From positions 102,819 through 166,818 of the forward strand of contig NZ_JAAMFM010000006.1 in assembly GCF_013376105.1 (NCBI RefSeq): DNA of 64,000 nucleotides, given 5' to 3'. Under the pieces are notes generated by a model. It was given only the letters and a program-made list of their open reading frames with translations. It ran no database searches and was not told where the DNA came from. This document shows, piece by piece, positions 1-9,076 of this stretch (position 1 is its first letter; each line of letters opens with the position of its first letter). The DNA comes from Arthrobacter wenxiniae (GTDB lineage: Bacteria > Actinomycetota > Actinomycetes > Actinomycetales > Micrococcaceae). The translations under genes and the position numbers were made by a program.

Positions 1-1
1 C

Positions 2-433
2 CTGGCGTCCAAGGCCGTGAACATCCTCGCCTCGATCGTCCTGTACTTTGTCTCGGTCGGCAACGTCAAGGGCTTCGCTTTCACGCTCGGTCTGACGGCC
101 GTGGCGGACCTCATCGTCGTATTCATGTTCACCCACCCCACGCTGCTGCTGCTGGCCCGCACCAGGTTCTTCGGCGAGGGGCACCACTTCTCCGGCCTGG
201 ATCCCGTCCAGCTCGGCGCCGTGCCCCTCTACCGCGGGGCGGGCCGCTTCCGCTCCCCTGAGGACACGCTCGCCGTGGCCAGGGGGAAGAACGCCCGGGC
301 CGCCGGGGAGGCCGAACGCCGCCAGACGATCGCCGAGCGGCGGCTGGCCGCCAAGGAAGCGCAAATGGTGGGCAGTCGGGGTGCGGGCGCCAAGAAGCCC
401 GAGCCCCGTGACGACTCCAAGGAGGGCAAGTAA
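2..433 (+). CDS. secD: Protein translocase subunit SecD, C-terminal part (5' end outside window)
   Basis: The reading frame is open from base 2 and encodes the last 143 residues of SecD, a membrane subunit of the SecDF complex that uses proton motive force to pull secreted proteins through SecYEG. The visible part holds the final two hydrophobic segments (about residues 5-20 and 25-50, ending FMFTHPTLLLL), then a long charged Ala/Arg/Glu/Lys-rich cytoplasmic tail. The ATG at 17 is internal: the frame extends upstream with LASKA. The stop codon overlaps the first base of secF, so the two are surely co-transcribed. The gene is truncated only by the window edge. The call rests on SecD-like membrane sequence and position directly before secF. 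Confidence 0.93.
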   Translation: MASKAVNILASIVLYFVSVGNVKGFAFTLGLTAVADLIVVFMFTHPTLLLLARTRFFGEGHHFSGLDPVQLGAVPLYRGAGRFRSPEDTLAVARGKNARAAGEAERRQTIAERRLAAKEAQMVGSRGAGAKKPEPRDDSKEGK

Positions 434-1425
434 TGAAGAGTTTCGCCACTTTCGGCAACGAGCTGTACACCGGCGAGCGGACCTACCAGTTTGTCGGCAG
501 GCGCAAGCTCTGGTTCGGGATCACGGCCGTCGCCGTCCTCCTGTCCATCCTGGTCCCCCTGCTCGGAGGCGGCTTCAACTTCGGCATCGAGTTCCGCGGC
601 GGGTCCCAGTTCACCATCTCGAACGTGTCCAACACGAGCCCGTCCATCGGCGAAAAGGCCGTCTCGGAAGGCGCCCCCGGCACCGTGGCCGTGGTGACCA
701 ACATTGCCGGCAAGACCATGCAGGTGCAGACCGACCGCCTCTCCGACGACCAGACCATCAAGGTCAAGGACGCGCTGAAGACGGCGTACGGGGTTGCCGA
801 CAGCCAAATTGCCTCGACGTTCGTCGGTCCGTCGTGGGGCCAGGACGTTTCGCGCCAGGCCATCATCGGCTTCATCGTCTTCGTGCTGCTGGCAACCATC
901 ATGATGGCGCTGTACTTCCGCACCTGGCGAATGTCGATAGCGGCGATCGTCGGGCTCCTGGTGGTCATGGTTGTCACGGCCGGCGTGTACGCGGCGTCCA
1001 ACTTTGAAGTGACGCCGTCGGCCATCATCGGCTTCCTGACCATCCTCAGCTATTCGCTGTATGACACGGTGGTGGTGTTCGACAAGATCCGGGAGAACAC
1101 GGCGGACATCAAGTCCTCCACGCGCCGCACCTTCGGCGAGGAGGTGAACCTGGCCGTGAACCAGACACTGGTCCGGTCCATCAACACCATGATGGTGGCG
1201 GTGCTCCCCGTGGGGTCCATCCTGTTCATCGGCGCCATGCTGCTGGGCGCCGGAACGCTCCGGGACCTGTCCCTCGCCCTGTTCATCGGCATCATCGTCA
1301 GCACTTTCTCCACTGTCTTCGTGGCCGCTCCCATGTACGCGTGGCTGCGCGAGCACGAGCCGGAGCTGGTCAAGCAGGCCAAGAAGGTCCAGGCCAGGCG
1401 CGCGGCGGAGGCCGTGGACGCATAG
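433..1425 (+). CDS. secF: Protein translocase subunit SecF
   Basis: Encodes 330 residues, the partner of SecD in the SecDF motor that completes Sec-dependent export. A first membrane segment (about 27-45) is followed by the SecF/SecD signature FGIEFRGGSQF (about 50-60), a periplasmic-type domain, and a five-helix membrane block from about 140 to 310. That block carries SYSLYDTVVVFDKIREN, a conserved SecF motif. The ATG overlaps the secD stop by one base (TAATG), which fixes the start. The C-terminus is a short basic tail. Length and domain order are normal for actinobacterial SecF. Confidence 0.97.
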   Translation: MKSFATFGNELYTGERTYQFVGRRKLWFGITAVAVLLSILVPLLGGGFNFGIEFRGGSQFTISNVSNTSPSIGEKAVSEGAPGTVAVVTNIAGKTMQVQTDRLSDDQTIKVKDALKTAYGVADSQIASTFVGPSWGQDVSRQAIIGFIVFVLLATIMMALYFRTWRMSIAAIVGLLVVMVVTAGVYAASNFEVTPSAIIGFLTILSYSLYDTVVVFDKIRENTADIKSSTRRTFGEEVNLAVNQTLVRSINTMMVAVLPVGSILFIGAMLLGAGTLRDLSLALFIGIIVSTFSTVFVAAPMYAWLREHEPELVKQAKKVQARRAAEAVDA

Positions 1426-1448
1426 CGCTGCGGGCCCAGGTCCGGGCA

Positions 1449-1486
1449 ACGGGCCGGGGGGGCGGCGGGCGCCCGTCCCGGCCCGT
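1449..1486 (+). terminator. GC-rich hairpin after secDF
   Basis: A perfect 10-bp stem (ACGGGCCGGG at 1449-1458 with CCCGGCCCGT at 1477-1486) encloses a further GC-rich self-complementary loop. It lies 24 bp after the secF stop and before the rel promoter region. No T-run follows, so termination is an inference from position and stem strength. Confidence 0.5.
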
Positions 1487-1519
1487 CCCCACGTGGCCGG
1501 CACATGGCTGTGCCGGGAT

Positions 1520-1525
1520 TACACT
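1520..1525 (+). promoter_or_regulatory. Possible -10 element for rel
   Basis: TACACT fits the actinobacterial TANNNT -10 consensus and lies 76 bp upstream of the rel GTG, after the secF hairpin. No convincing -35 box is visible at the proper distance, so this is tentative. Confidence 0.35.
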
Positions 1526-1600
1526 AGGTAAATGGCGTGGGTCCCGCGCCCGCCTGCCAAGGGCGGCCCGGGGCGGGATGGACGAGGGAGGTAGTGCGTA

Positions 1601-3952
1601 GTGAGCGATCCATCACCCTCGCATGGAATTTTGGCCGACAACGCCGGGGAAACCTACGCGGGCGCGGCGGACGCGCCGCACACGCCGGTGGACCTGCGGC
1701 CCACGTTTCCGGGACGCCGGGAACGAACACGCTCCCGGCTGGCGCGCCTGGCCGGCTGGTCCACGGAAAGCCATTCCCCCATTCTGGAACCTCTGCTGCG
1801 GATTGTCCGGGTCAACAACCCGAAGGAAGACTTCGAGCTGATCCAGCGCGCCTTCACCGTCGCGGAGAAATACCATGAGGGGCAAAAGCGGAAGAGCGGG
1901 GACCCCTACATCACCCACCCCGTGGCCGTTGCGACCATCCTGGCCGAACTGGGGATGAGCGGCCCCACGCTGGCCGCCGCCCTCCTCCACGACACGGTTG
2001 AAGACACGCCGTACAGGCTCGATGAGCTGCGGCACGACTTCGGCGACGAGATCGCCAAGCTCGTGGACGGGGTGACCAAGCTGGACAAGGTGGAGTTTGG
2101 CGACTCCGCCCAGGCCGAGACCGTCCGGAAGATGGTCATCGCGATGGCCCAGGACATCCGCGTGCTGGTCATCAAGCTGGCCGACAGGCTGCACAACGCA
2201 CGCACCTGGCGCTTCGTCTCCGCAGAGTCCTCGGGCCGCAAGGCACGGGAGACCTTGGACATTTTTGCTCCCCTGGCGCACCGCCTGGGCATGAACACCA
2301 TCAAGTGGGAACTTGAGGACCTCTCCTTCGCCGCCCTGTACCCCAAGGTTTATGAGGAACTGGTCCGCATGGTCCAGGACCGGACGCCGGAACGGGAAAA
2401 GCAGCTGACGGTCATCCGCCGCCAGATCAGCGACGACCTGCGGGGCGCCAAGATCAAGGCCGAGATCACCGGCAGGCCCAAGCACTATTACTCCGTGTAC
2501 CAAAAGATGGTGGTGCGGGCCAAGGACTTTGACGACATCAATGACTTGATGGGCGTGCGCGTGCTGGTTGACACGGTGCGGGACTGCTATGCAGCCCTGG
2601 GCACCATCCACGCCCGCTGGAACCCGCTTCCGGGCAGGTTCAAGGACTACATTGCGATGCCGAAGTTCAACATGTACCAGTCGCTGCACACCACGGTGAT
2701 CGGTCCGGACGGCAAACCGGTGGAGATTCAGATCCGCACCCACGAGATGCACCAGCGCGCCGAGTACGGCGTCGCCGCGCACTGGAAGTACAAGACCGGG
2801 AGCAAGAATCCCGTCTCCGGGCAGGAGGAGATGAGCTGGCTCCGGACGCTGGTTGACTGGCAGCAGGAGACGTCGGACCCCGGGGAGTTCCTGGATTCCC
2901 TGCGCTATGAAATGAACGCCCGCGAGGTGTTCGTCTACACGCCCAAGGGCCAGGTCATTGCGTTGCCCGCAGGCTCCACGCCCGTCGACTTTGCCTATGC
3001 CGTCCACACCGAGGTGGGCCACCGCACCATCGGTGCCCGCGTCAACGGCAAGCTGGTCCCGCTCAACAGCGAGCTGGAGCACGGGGACACCGTTGAAATC
3101 TTTACGTCCAAGGCGGAAGGTGCCGGGCCCAGCCAGGACTGGCAAAACTTCGTCAAGAGCGCCCGGGCCAGGAACAAGATCCGCCAGTGGTTCAGCAAGG
3201 AACGGCGCGAAGAGTCCATTGAAAAGGGCAAGGACCTGCTGACCCGGCAGATGCGCAAGCAAAACCTGCCGCTGCAAAAAATGATGACGCATGACGCCCT
3301 CATGGCCGTCACCCAGCACTTCCGCTACGTTGACATTGCCGGGCTGTACGCAGCCGTCGGTGACGGGCACACCTCGGCCCAGTCCGTCGTCGAACGCCTC
3401 ATCGACGTGCTCGGCGTCAACGACGACATCGAGGACGCCGCCCCGCCGGTGGCCACCCACGTCTCCAACGCGCGCTCTCGGATATCGGACTCGGGCGTGA
3501 TCGTGCACGGCGTGGGGGACGTGCTGGTTAAGCTGGCGCGCTGCTGCACGCCCGTGCCCCCGGACCCGATCGCCGGCTACGTGACCAAGGGCTCGGGCGT
3601 CTCGGTGCACCGCGAGAACTGCCCCAACCTGCTGCACCTGAAGAACACCGACCCCGGAAAGCTCGTGGATGTTGACTGGGCGCCCACCCAGTCCGGGGTG
3701 TTCCTCGTGGAGATCCAGGTGGAGGCACTGGACCGCAAGAGCCTGCTCTCCGACGTCACCCGCGTGCTGGCCGAAAGCCACGTCAACATCCTGGCCGCCA
3801 GCGTGAACACCTCGCGCGACCGGGTGGCACTCTCCCGCTTCGCATTTGAGATGGGGGACCCGAAGTACCTCCACCACGTACTGAACGCCGTGCGGCGCAT
3901 CGACGGGGTGTTTGACGTCTACCGGACCTCCGGCTCGCAGCGCCGCAACTGA
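1601..3952 (+). CDS. rel: Bifunctional (p)ppGpp synthetase/hydrolase Rel
   Basis: A 783-residue long RSH enzyme that makes and degrades the alarmone (p)ppGpp during the stringent response. An unstructured N-terminal stretch (1-60) precedes the HD hydrolase domain, with the catalytic HD pair in [10 protein letters not shown] (about 130-131) and RLHNARTWR further on. The synthetase domain follows (about 270-390, with [14 protein letters not shown]). Then come a TGS domain (about 445-505, [24 protein letters not shown]), a conserved Cys pair region ([20 protein letters not shown]) and a C-terminal ACT domain (about 705-775). HD motifs are intact, so both activities are expected. The GTG start is preceded by AGGGAGG about 10 bp upstream. 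The gene stands alone, with its own likely promoter. Confidence 0.97.
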   Translation: MSDPSPSHGILADNAGETYAGAADAPHTPVDLRPTFPGRRERTRSRLARLAGWSTESHSPILEPLLRIVRVNNPKEDFELIQRAFTVAEKYHEGQKRKSGDPYITHPVAVATILAELGMSGPTLAAALLHDTVEDTPYRLDELRHDFGDEIAKLVDGVTKLDKVEFGDSAQAETVRKMVIAMAQDIRVLVIKLADRLHNARTWRFVSAESSGRKARETLDIFAPLAHRLGMNTIKWELEDLSFAALYPKVYEELVRMVQDRTPEREKQLTVIRRQISDDLRGAKIKAEITGRPKHYYSVYQKMVVRAKDFDDINDLMGVRVLVDTVRDCYAALGTIHARWNPLPGRFKDYIAMPKFNMYQSLHTTVIGPDGKPVEIQIRTHEMHQRAEYGVAAHWKYKTGSKNPVSGQEEMSWLRTLVDWQQETSDPGEFLDSLRYEMNAREVFVYTPKGQVIALPAGSTPVDFAYAVHTEVGHRTIGARVNGKLVPLNSELEHGDTVEIFTSKAEGAGPSQDWQNFVKSARARNKIRQWFSKERREESIEKGKDLLTRQMRKQNLPLQKMMTHDALMAVTQHFRYVDIAGLYAAVGDGHTSAQSVVERLIDVLGVNDDIEDAAPPVATHVSNARSRISDSGVIVHGVGDVLVKLARCCTPVPPDPIAGYVTKGSGVSVHRENCPNLLHLKNTDPGKLVDVDWAPTQSGVFLVEIQVEALDRKSLLSDVTRVLAESHVNILAASVNTSRDRVALSRFAFEMGDPKYLHHVLNAVRRIDGVFDVYRTSGSQRRN

Positions 3953-4010
3953 CGCCCCGCGGCTCCGGGTCGTATCGGGCACCGCTCGCGTGGGTTTGGC
4001 ATGCGGGCGG

Positions 4011-4586
4011 TCAACGTTCCAGGAGGCTGCGCAGGAGGTCCTGCGCCCGGCGCTTGCCAGGGACGTGGCGCGCCATGCCGACCGCCATGTTGATGCGTCC
4101 CAGCGGACAGTTCAAATCGGCGTTCCGCGACAGCGCCAGCAGCACGGGAACGGCCCTTGCCGCCGGTTCATGCATGGCGATGTCCACCGCGGTGCGCAGC
4201 GCGCAGGTGACCTGCGCACCGCCGAGCCGTTCGGCGTCGTAAGGTCCCAGCTGGACCTCGTGGACATTGCATCCGCTGAGCGGTGCCAGCGAGGTGGTGC
4301 GGTGTCCGCGGTCCAGGAGCAGGCAAATGGCCGGGGGCGGCGGAGCGCAGCCGTGGACCCACGCCGCGGATCCGCGGCCCAGCACTGCCCGCCCCGCGAG
4401 GGCCGCAGGCACGTGGTGTGCCAGGGCCGACGCACGGAGGGCAGCGGTTTCGGGCTCGGCCACGGAGCGGAACGCCTGGCCGAACACCCGCGACAGCACG
4501 CCGTCGCGTTCCATGGCGCACAGTTCCGCGATGGTGAACTGGCCGCCCGGGGCGAGGACGCCGCCGGGCTCAGTGAAAGTGTGCAT
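4011..4586 (-). CDS. AbiEi antitoxin-like protein of unknown function
   Basis: A 191-residue protein, convergent with rel. I do not recognise a named family member. The middle GRAVLGRGSAAWVHG and the later CALRTAVDIA resemble the core of AbiEi-type proteins (antitoxin of type IV abortive infection systems), where G.SAAWLHG and R..DLA patterns are common. The first 40 residues (FTIAELCAMERDGVLSRVFGQAF) look like the AbiEi N-terminal winged-helix segment. No AbiEii nucleotidyltransferase toxin lies next to it, so a classical toxin-antitoxin pair is not supported. Actinobacterial genomes carry many stand-alone relatives of this kind. Role unknown; it could be a DNA-binding regulator. Confidence 0.6.
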   Translation of the reverse strand: MHTFTEPGGVLAPGGQFTIAELCAMERDGVLSRVFGQAFRSVAEPETAALRASALAHHVPAALAGRAVLGRGSAAWVHGCAPPPPAICLLLDRGHRTTSLAPLSGCNVHEVQLGPYDAERLGGAQVTCALRTAVDIAMHEPAARAVPVLLALSRNADLNCPLGRINMAVGMARHVPGKRRAQDLLRSLLER

Positions 4587-4679
4587 GGGCCCAGCGTGCG
4601 CCCCCGGGCCGGGAGGTAGAAAGGCCCCCGGCCCGGATTGTGGACAACCCGGCCCGGAGGCCGCATGAAACTGTTCGGA

Positions 4680-6410
4680 TCAGCTAAAGTCCTCGGCGGC
4701 CTTGCGGATCTGTTCCAGCCAGAGTTCCCTGGCCGCGAGGGCTTCCCGGGCCTGTGCGGCCTTGCGCGCGTCGCCCGCCTTCTCCGCGGACGCGAGGTCC
4801 TCCCTCAGCCCGGCGATGGTGGCCTCGAGCTGCGTCAGCGCGCTGCTGGTGCGGGCCTTGGCTTCCGGGTCGCTGCGGCGCCAGTTGTCGTCGTCGGCGG
4901 CCTTGACGGCGTCCTCCACCTTGCGGAGGGCGCCCTCCACGCGCTGCATGTCCGCCCGCGGCACCTTGCCTGCCGCTTCCCAGCGGTCGCGGATGGACTG
5001 CAGGGCTTTCTTGGCAGACGCCAGGTCCGTGACGGGCAGCAGGGCCTGCGCCTCGGTGATGAGGGCTTCCTTGACCACCAGGTTGGCTCCGAATTCCTCA
5101 TCAATGGCCTCATTCGCGCTCTGGCGGGCCTTGAAGAACTTGTCCTGGGCGGCACGGAAACGGTTCCAGAGCGCGTCGTCGTCCTTGCGGCTGGCACGCG
5201 GGGACGCCTTCCACTGATCCATCAGGCGGCGGTACTCGCCTGCGGCGTAGCCCCACTCGGTGGAGGAGGAAAGTTCCTCGGCCGCCGCGATCAACGCCTC
5301 CTTGGCTGCCTTGGCCGTGGCATTGTTGTTGTCCAACTGGGAGAAGTACGCGCGGCGGTGCCGGTCAAAAACGGTGCGGGCGCTGCGGAACCGCTTCCAC
5401 AGGGCTTCCTCCGTTGCCCGGCCCAGGCGCAAGCCCGTCTTCTGCGCCTGCTTCCAGGATTCAAAGAGCTCGTTCATGCGGGCGCTGCTGACCTTCCACA
5501 TGACCGTGGACGGGTCCTCGGCCGCAATCGACTCGGCCTCGGCCACAATGGCTTCGCGGGCGGCAAGCTCCACGCCACGGGCGGCATCGTGGATCGCCCG
5601 TTCCGCCACCTGGAGCCCCTTGATGGCTTCCTCGAGGGCGGCGAGGCGCGAGAGTGCACCGTTGATGTCGCCAACACTGGTGCGTTCACCTAGCTGGGCC
5701 CGCAGGTGGTTCACCGTCTTGTTCATGTCGGTTGTGGCGGCCCTGGCCTCGACGCGCTGTTCAAGCAACGCGATCTGCGCGGCGATGTCCTCAAACTTGC
5801 GGGCAAAGTAGGCCAGCGCTTCATCCTTGCTGGCACCGGGGTATTGGCCCACCGGGAACTCTTCGCCATCCAGCTTCAGGAAAACGTGTCCGTCATCCTC
5901 GGCCCGGCCGAACTTCGCCGCTTCCTCAAGGTTCACGGCGGCAGCGGCGGGCGCCGGAGCCGTCAACGGGGCCGCGGCAGCGGCCTTCGGCCGGGCGGCA
6001 AAGGCAGCCGGGGACGGCGCCGCGGGGGACGGGACAGCCGGCGACGCGGGCGCGGGGGCCTCCACGGCGGCGGGAGCTTCCGCATCATCCACGGGGGTTT
6101 CAGCTTCAACGGCGCGGGCCCCGGCGTCAGCGGCCGCAACCTCCTCTTCAACGGCGGGGGCCTCGGCGGGCACCGCTGCGTCGGCCCCAACGGAAGCGGC
6201 CTCGACCGCAACCTCCGCTTCAGCCGGGTTCCCGTTTGCCTCGTTAACGGCCGCTTGCGGCGCGGCCTCGGGCGCAGCGCCGTTCCTGGCAGCAGGTGCC
6301 TCGGCAGCAGGTGCCGCGGATTCAGGGGCCGTCCCGTTGGCGGGTGCCGGGGCGTCCGCAGCCTCAGTGTTCAGGGCCGTTGTTTCGTCGGATTGTTGAC
6401 TGTGTGTCAC
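4680..6410 (-). CDS. DUF349 domain-containing protein
   Basis: A 576-residue cytoplasmic protein with no signal or membrane segment. Residues 1-150 are low-complexity, rich in Ala, Pro and Glu, and probably disordered. The remainder is charged, helical sequence containing repeated DUF349 units, recognisable by spaced Trp and Phe/Arg-Arg positions such as LWKRFRSARTVFDRHRRAYF and ALWNRFRAAQDKFFKARQ. The last third has coiled-coil character. DUF349 proteins are widespread in actinobacteria and sit near rel and the cyclophilin gene; their function is not established. The start is a GTG at 6410 without a clear Shine-Dalgarno sequence, so the exact N-terminus is uncertain. Confidence 0.85.
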   Translation of the reverse strand: MTHSQQSDETTALNTEAADAPAPANGTAPESAAPAAEAPAARNGAAPEAAPQAAVNEANGNPAEAEVAVEAASVGADAAVPAEAPAVEEEVAAADAGARAVEAETPVDDAEAPAAVEAPAPASPAVPSPAAPSPAAFAARPKAAAAAPLTAPAPAAAAVNLEEAAKFGRAEDDGHVFLKLDGEEFPVGQYPGASKDEALAYFARKFEDIAAQIALLEQRVEARAATTDMNKTVNHLRAQLGERTSVGDINGALSRLAALEEAIKGLQVAERAIHDAARGVELAAREAIVAEAESIAAEDPSTVMWKVSSARMNELFESWKQAQKTGLRLGRATEEALWKRFRSARTVFDRHRRAYFSQLDNNNATAKAAKEALIAAAEELSSSTEWGYAAGEYRRLMDQWKASPRASRKDDDALWNRFRAAQDKFFKARQSANEAIDEEFGANLVVKEALITEAQALLPVTDLASAKKALQSIRDRWEAAGKVPRADMQRVEGALRKVEDAVKAADDDNWRRSDPEAKARTSSALTQLEATIAGLREDLASAEKAGDARKAAQAREALAARELWLEQIRKAAEDFS

Positions 6411-6534
6411 CGCTAAAAGTCTTTCGCGTCGAGGGAAATCTGGCAGGTCAAATACGCAAATCGATGTGGCCGGGATCGAATGTGCTGCGGTCCAGGGGGC
6501 GTTCCTGCACCCGGGACGGGGTGGCCTGTTGAAA

Positions 6535-7335
6535 TTACTTCAGCGTAAGCGAGTCTATCGTCACCTTGGACTTGGGCGCACCGTCCGTGGCGCCCGAGGC
6601 TCCCGGGGTGATGCCCGCGGCGGCGATCCTGGCCACGACGTCAAGCCCGCTGGTGACCTTGCCCATGAGGGTGTAGCCGCCGGTGGTCTGGGGGAGGGTG
6701 GTGTCCTTGTAGGTGATGAAGAACTGCGTGCCGTTGCTGTAGGTGCTGGAACCGCGGGCCACGGCAATGCTGCCGGCCCGGTAGACGCCGTTGGCGGGGG
6801 AGTTCTCCACCGGACCCCACTGGTAGTTGGGGTCGCCGGCGCCGTCGCCCTTGAGGGAGCCGCACTGCAACAGCGCAAAGTTGGCGGCATCCGTCAGGCG
6901 GTGGCAGGTTTTGCCCTTGAAGAAGTTGCTGTCCGCCAGCGACTTGAACACGGCGGCGGCCTGTGGTGCCTTCGTGCCGTCAATCAGCACACCCAGTGGC
7001 TGGCCGTTGAGTGTGAGCGTTCCCGTGAACGTCCTGCCCGCCGCTGTGGCCGCCTTGGGGACGGTGGGGCTGTTGGTTTCCACGGGCGCACTGGCGGTGG
7101 GGGACGCGCCGGTGGTGGCGGTCGGGGTGTCCGTGGCCACGGCGTCGTTCCTGGGGCCGGAAAACACCGTCAGGGCAAGGACCACGGCGACGGCGATGGC
7201 GACGGCCATGGCGGCGGCGGCCACGATGTTGTCCCGCTTGCGCCGGGTAACCTGCTCCCGGTGCAGCTGCTGGTTGGCCGCCATGCGGGCCACCCGTGCC
7301 TTTGCCTCCCGGCCGTCCTTCTTGTTGTTAGCCAA
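6535..7335 (-). CDS. Membrane-anchored cyclophilin-type peptidyl-prolyl cis-trans isomerase
   Basis: A 266-residue protein that isomerises X-Pro bonds, probably outside the cytoplasmic membrane. The basic N-terminus (to about residue 35) is followed by one hydrophobic anchor (IVAAAAMAVAIAVAVVLAL, about 38-56), a Thr/Ala/Pro-rich linker, then the cyclophilin domain (about 100-266). That domain includes FFKGKTCHRLTDAANFALLQCG and GTQFFITYKDTTLPQTTGGYT. The usual FHRV and GSQFFI signatures are present in modified form. A TTG at 7335 is chosen as start because GGAGA lies 7-8 bp upstream; the in-frame ATG at 7377 has no such site. The gene is divergent from hisS. Confidence 0.88.
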   Translation of the reverse strand: MANNKKDGREAKARVARMAANQQLHREQVTRRKRDNIVAAAAMAVAIAVAVVLALTVFSGPRNDAVATDTPTATTGASPTASAPVETNSPTVPKAATAAGRTFTGTLTLNGQPLGVLIDGTKAPQAAAVFKSLADSNFFKGKTCHRLTDAANFALLQCGSLKGDGAGDPNYQWGPVENSPANGVYRAGSIAVARGSSTYSNGTQFFITYKDTTLPQTTGGYTLMGKVTSGLDVVARIAAAGITPGASGATDGAPKSKVTIDSLTLK

Positions 7336-7400
7336 CGGTGGTTCTCCATGGTTTCGTCGCGTGGCCCGCGCCCGCACAGACTGCAGGCGGCGGGGACTGG

Positions 7401-7429
7401 TTGGGGCGGCCCGCCAAACCTTATAAAAT
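7401..7429 (+). promoter_or_regulatory. Candidate sigma-A-type promoter for hisS
   Basis: TTGGGG (7401-7406) and TAAAAT (7424-7429, within TTATAAAATG) are 17 bp apart and lie about 155 bp upstream of the hisS start, in the divergent hisS/cyclophilin intergenic region. The AT-rich -10 stands out against the very GC-rich background. Confidence 0.5.
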
Positions 7430-7584
7430 GGCAGCCGGATGTCAGTTTACCCATGGATCTGCCTTGCGGAGGCCGGACACGGTGGCTGGATCCGGAACAC
7501 GATCACTTTGCTCGGCGGACCGCGCCTGCCCTGGATTGCCCGGGGTTGTGCCACCCCGCCCCCCTCGTTAGGAGAGTTCCACCC

Positions 7585-8934
7585 ATGGCACGCAACGCCT
7601 CCCTGTCAGGTTTCCCCGAGTGGCTGCCACAGGAGCGGCTGGTGGAGCAGCATGTGCTGGACACGCTCCGGCGCATCTTTGAACTGCACGGCTTCAGCTC
7701 CGTGGAGACCCGCGCCGTGGAGACCGTGGGCCAGCTCCTGCGCAAGGGCGAGATCGACAAGGAGGTCTACGCCCTCTCCCGCCTGCAGGACGACGACGGC
7801 GCCGCCGCGTCCGGTGCCAGGGAGGACCCCCACCAGCTGGCGCTGCACTTTGACCTCACGGTGCCGTTTGCCCGGTACGTGGTGGAAAACGCCGGCTACC
7901 TTTCCTTCCCGTTCCGCCGCTACCAGATCCAGAAGGTGTGGCGCGGCGAGCGCCCCCAGGAGGGCCGCGCGCGCGAGTTCACCCAGGCGGACATCGATGT
8001 GGTGGCCGACGGCGACCTTCCCTTCCGCTACGACGTGGAACTTGCGCTGGTGATTGCGGAGGCCCTGTCCGCCCTGCCGATCCCCGCGTTCAAGCTGCGC
8101 ATCAACAACCGCAAGCTGGCCGAGGGCTTCTACCGGGGGATCGGCCTGACCGATACGGCTGGCGTGCTGCGCAGCATCGACAAGCTGGAAAAGATCGGCG
8201 CGGAGAAGGTCGCGGAACTGCTCAAGTCCGAGCTCGGCGCCACGGCCGAACAAGCCGCCCAGGCCCTCGCCCTGGCCTCAATCCGCACCGAGGACACCTC
8301 CTTTGTGGCCAGGGTGCGCGAGCTGGGTGTCACCGATGAACTGATGGAGGAGGGCCTGAACGAACTCGAGCAGGTCATCGCCGCCGCGGTGAAGAGCGCG
8401 CCGGGCTCGGTCGTGGCGGACCTCTCGATCGCCCGAGGCCTGGACTACTACACGGGCACCGTGTACGAGACGGTCCTGGTGGGCCACGAGGCGCTCGGAT
8501 CCATCTGTTCCGGCGGCCGCTACGACGCCCTGGCGTCCAAGGGCAGCCGCAAGTTCCCCGGCGTCGGGCTGTCCATCGGCGTGACGCGCCTGGTCTCGCG
8601 CATCCTCAGCCAGGAGTTCGCCACGGCCTCCCGCAGCGTCCCGACGGCGGTGCTCATCACGCTGGCGGACGACGACAGCTGGACCGGCGCGCAGGAAGTC
8701 GCCGCGGCGCTGCGGGCCCGCGGCATCTCCACGGAGGTGGCGGCCAGGGCCGACAAGTTCGGCAAGCAGATCAAGTACGCGGACAAGCGCGGCATCCCCT
8801 TCGTGTGGTTCACCGACAACGAGGGCGTGCACCAGGTCAAGGACATCCGCTCCGGCGAGCAGCTCCCCGCCGACCCCGCAGCCTGGATGCCCCCCGCCGA
8901 GGACCTCAAGCCGCGCATCGTCGTAGCCGGTTAA
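7585..8934 (+). CDS. hisS: Histidyl-tRNA synthetase
   Basis: A class II aminoacyl-tRNA synthetase of 449 residues that charges tRNA-His. Motif 2 is seen in RYQIQKVWRGERPQEGRARE (about 112-131), followed by FTQADIDV. The HisRS-specific signature LDYYTGTVYE (about 288-297) and motif 3 GVGLSIGVTRL are present. The C-terminal anticodon-binding domain starts around 345 (PTAVLITLADDDSWTGAQEVAAALRARG). An internal insertion of helical sequence (LGATAEQAAQALALASIRTEDTS) lies between motifs 2 and 3. The start at 7585 has AGGAGAG about 9 bp upstream; the frame continues open upstream but without a better start. Confidence 0.96.
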   Translation: MARNASLSGFPEWLPQERLVEQHVLDTLRRIFELHGFSSVETRAVETVGQLLRKGEIDKEVYALSRLQDDDGAAASGAREDPHQLALHFDLTVPFARYVVENAGYLSFPFRRYQIQKVWRGERPQEGRAREFTQADIDVVADGDLPFRYDVELALVIAEALSALPIPAFKLRINNRKLAEGFYRGIGLTDTAGVLRSIDKLEKIGAEKVAELLKSELGATAEQAAQALALASIRTEDTSFVARVRELGVTDELMEEGLNELEQVIAAAVKSAPGSVVADLSIARGLDYYTGTVYETVLVGHEALGSICSGGRYDALASKGSRKFPGVGLSIGVTRLVSRILSQEFATASRSVPTAVLITLADDDSWTGAQEVAAALRARGISTEVAARADKFGKQIKYADKRGIPFVWFTDNEGVHQVKDIRSGEQLPADPAAWMPPAEDLKPRIVVAG

Positions 8935-9076
8935 TCCAGGGCCGCCCAGGCCGGCGGGCGACAGCGCGCGCACGACGGGCCCGACCACCGGGCATCGGAT
9001 TCACCGGTAAACTCGAGCGGAGACAAACTCATGGCCCGTCAGGCACGGGCCGGTCACCACGATTGGAAGGAATGTT

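Noticed and set aside
1613..3982. 789-codon open frame antisense to rel
   Set aside because: A shadow of third-position GC bias; the + strand frame encodes a complete Rel with all motifs.
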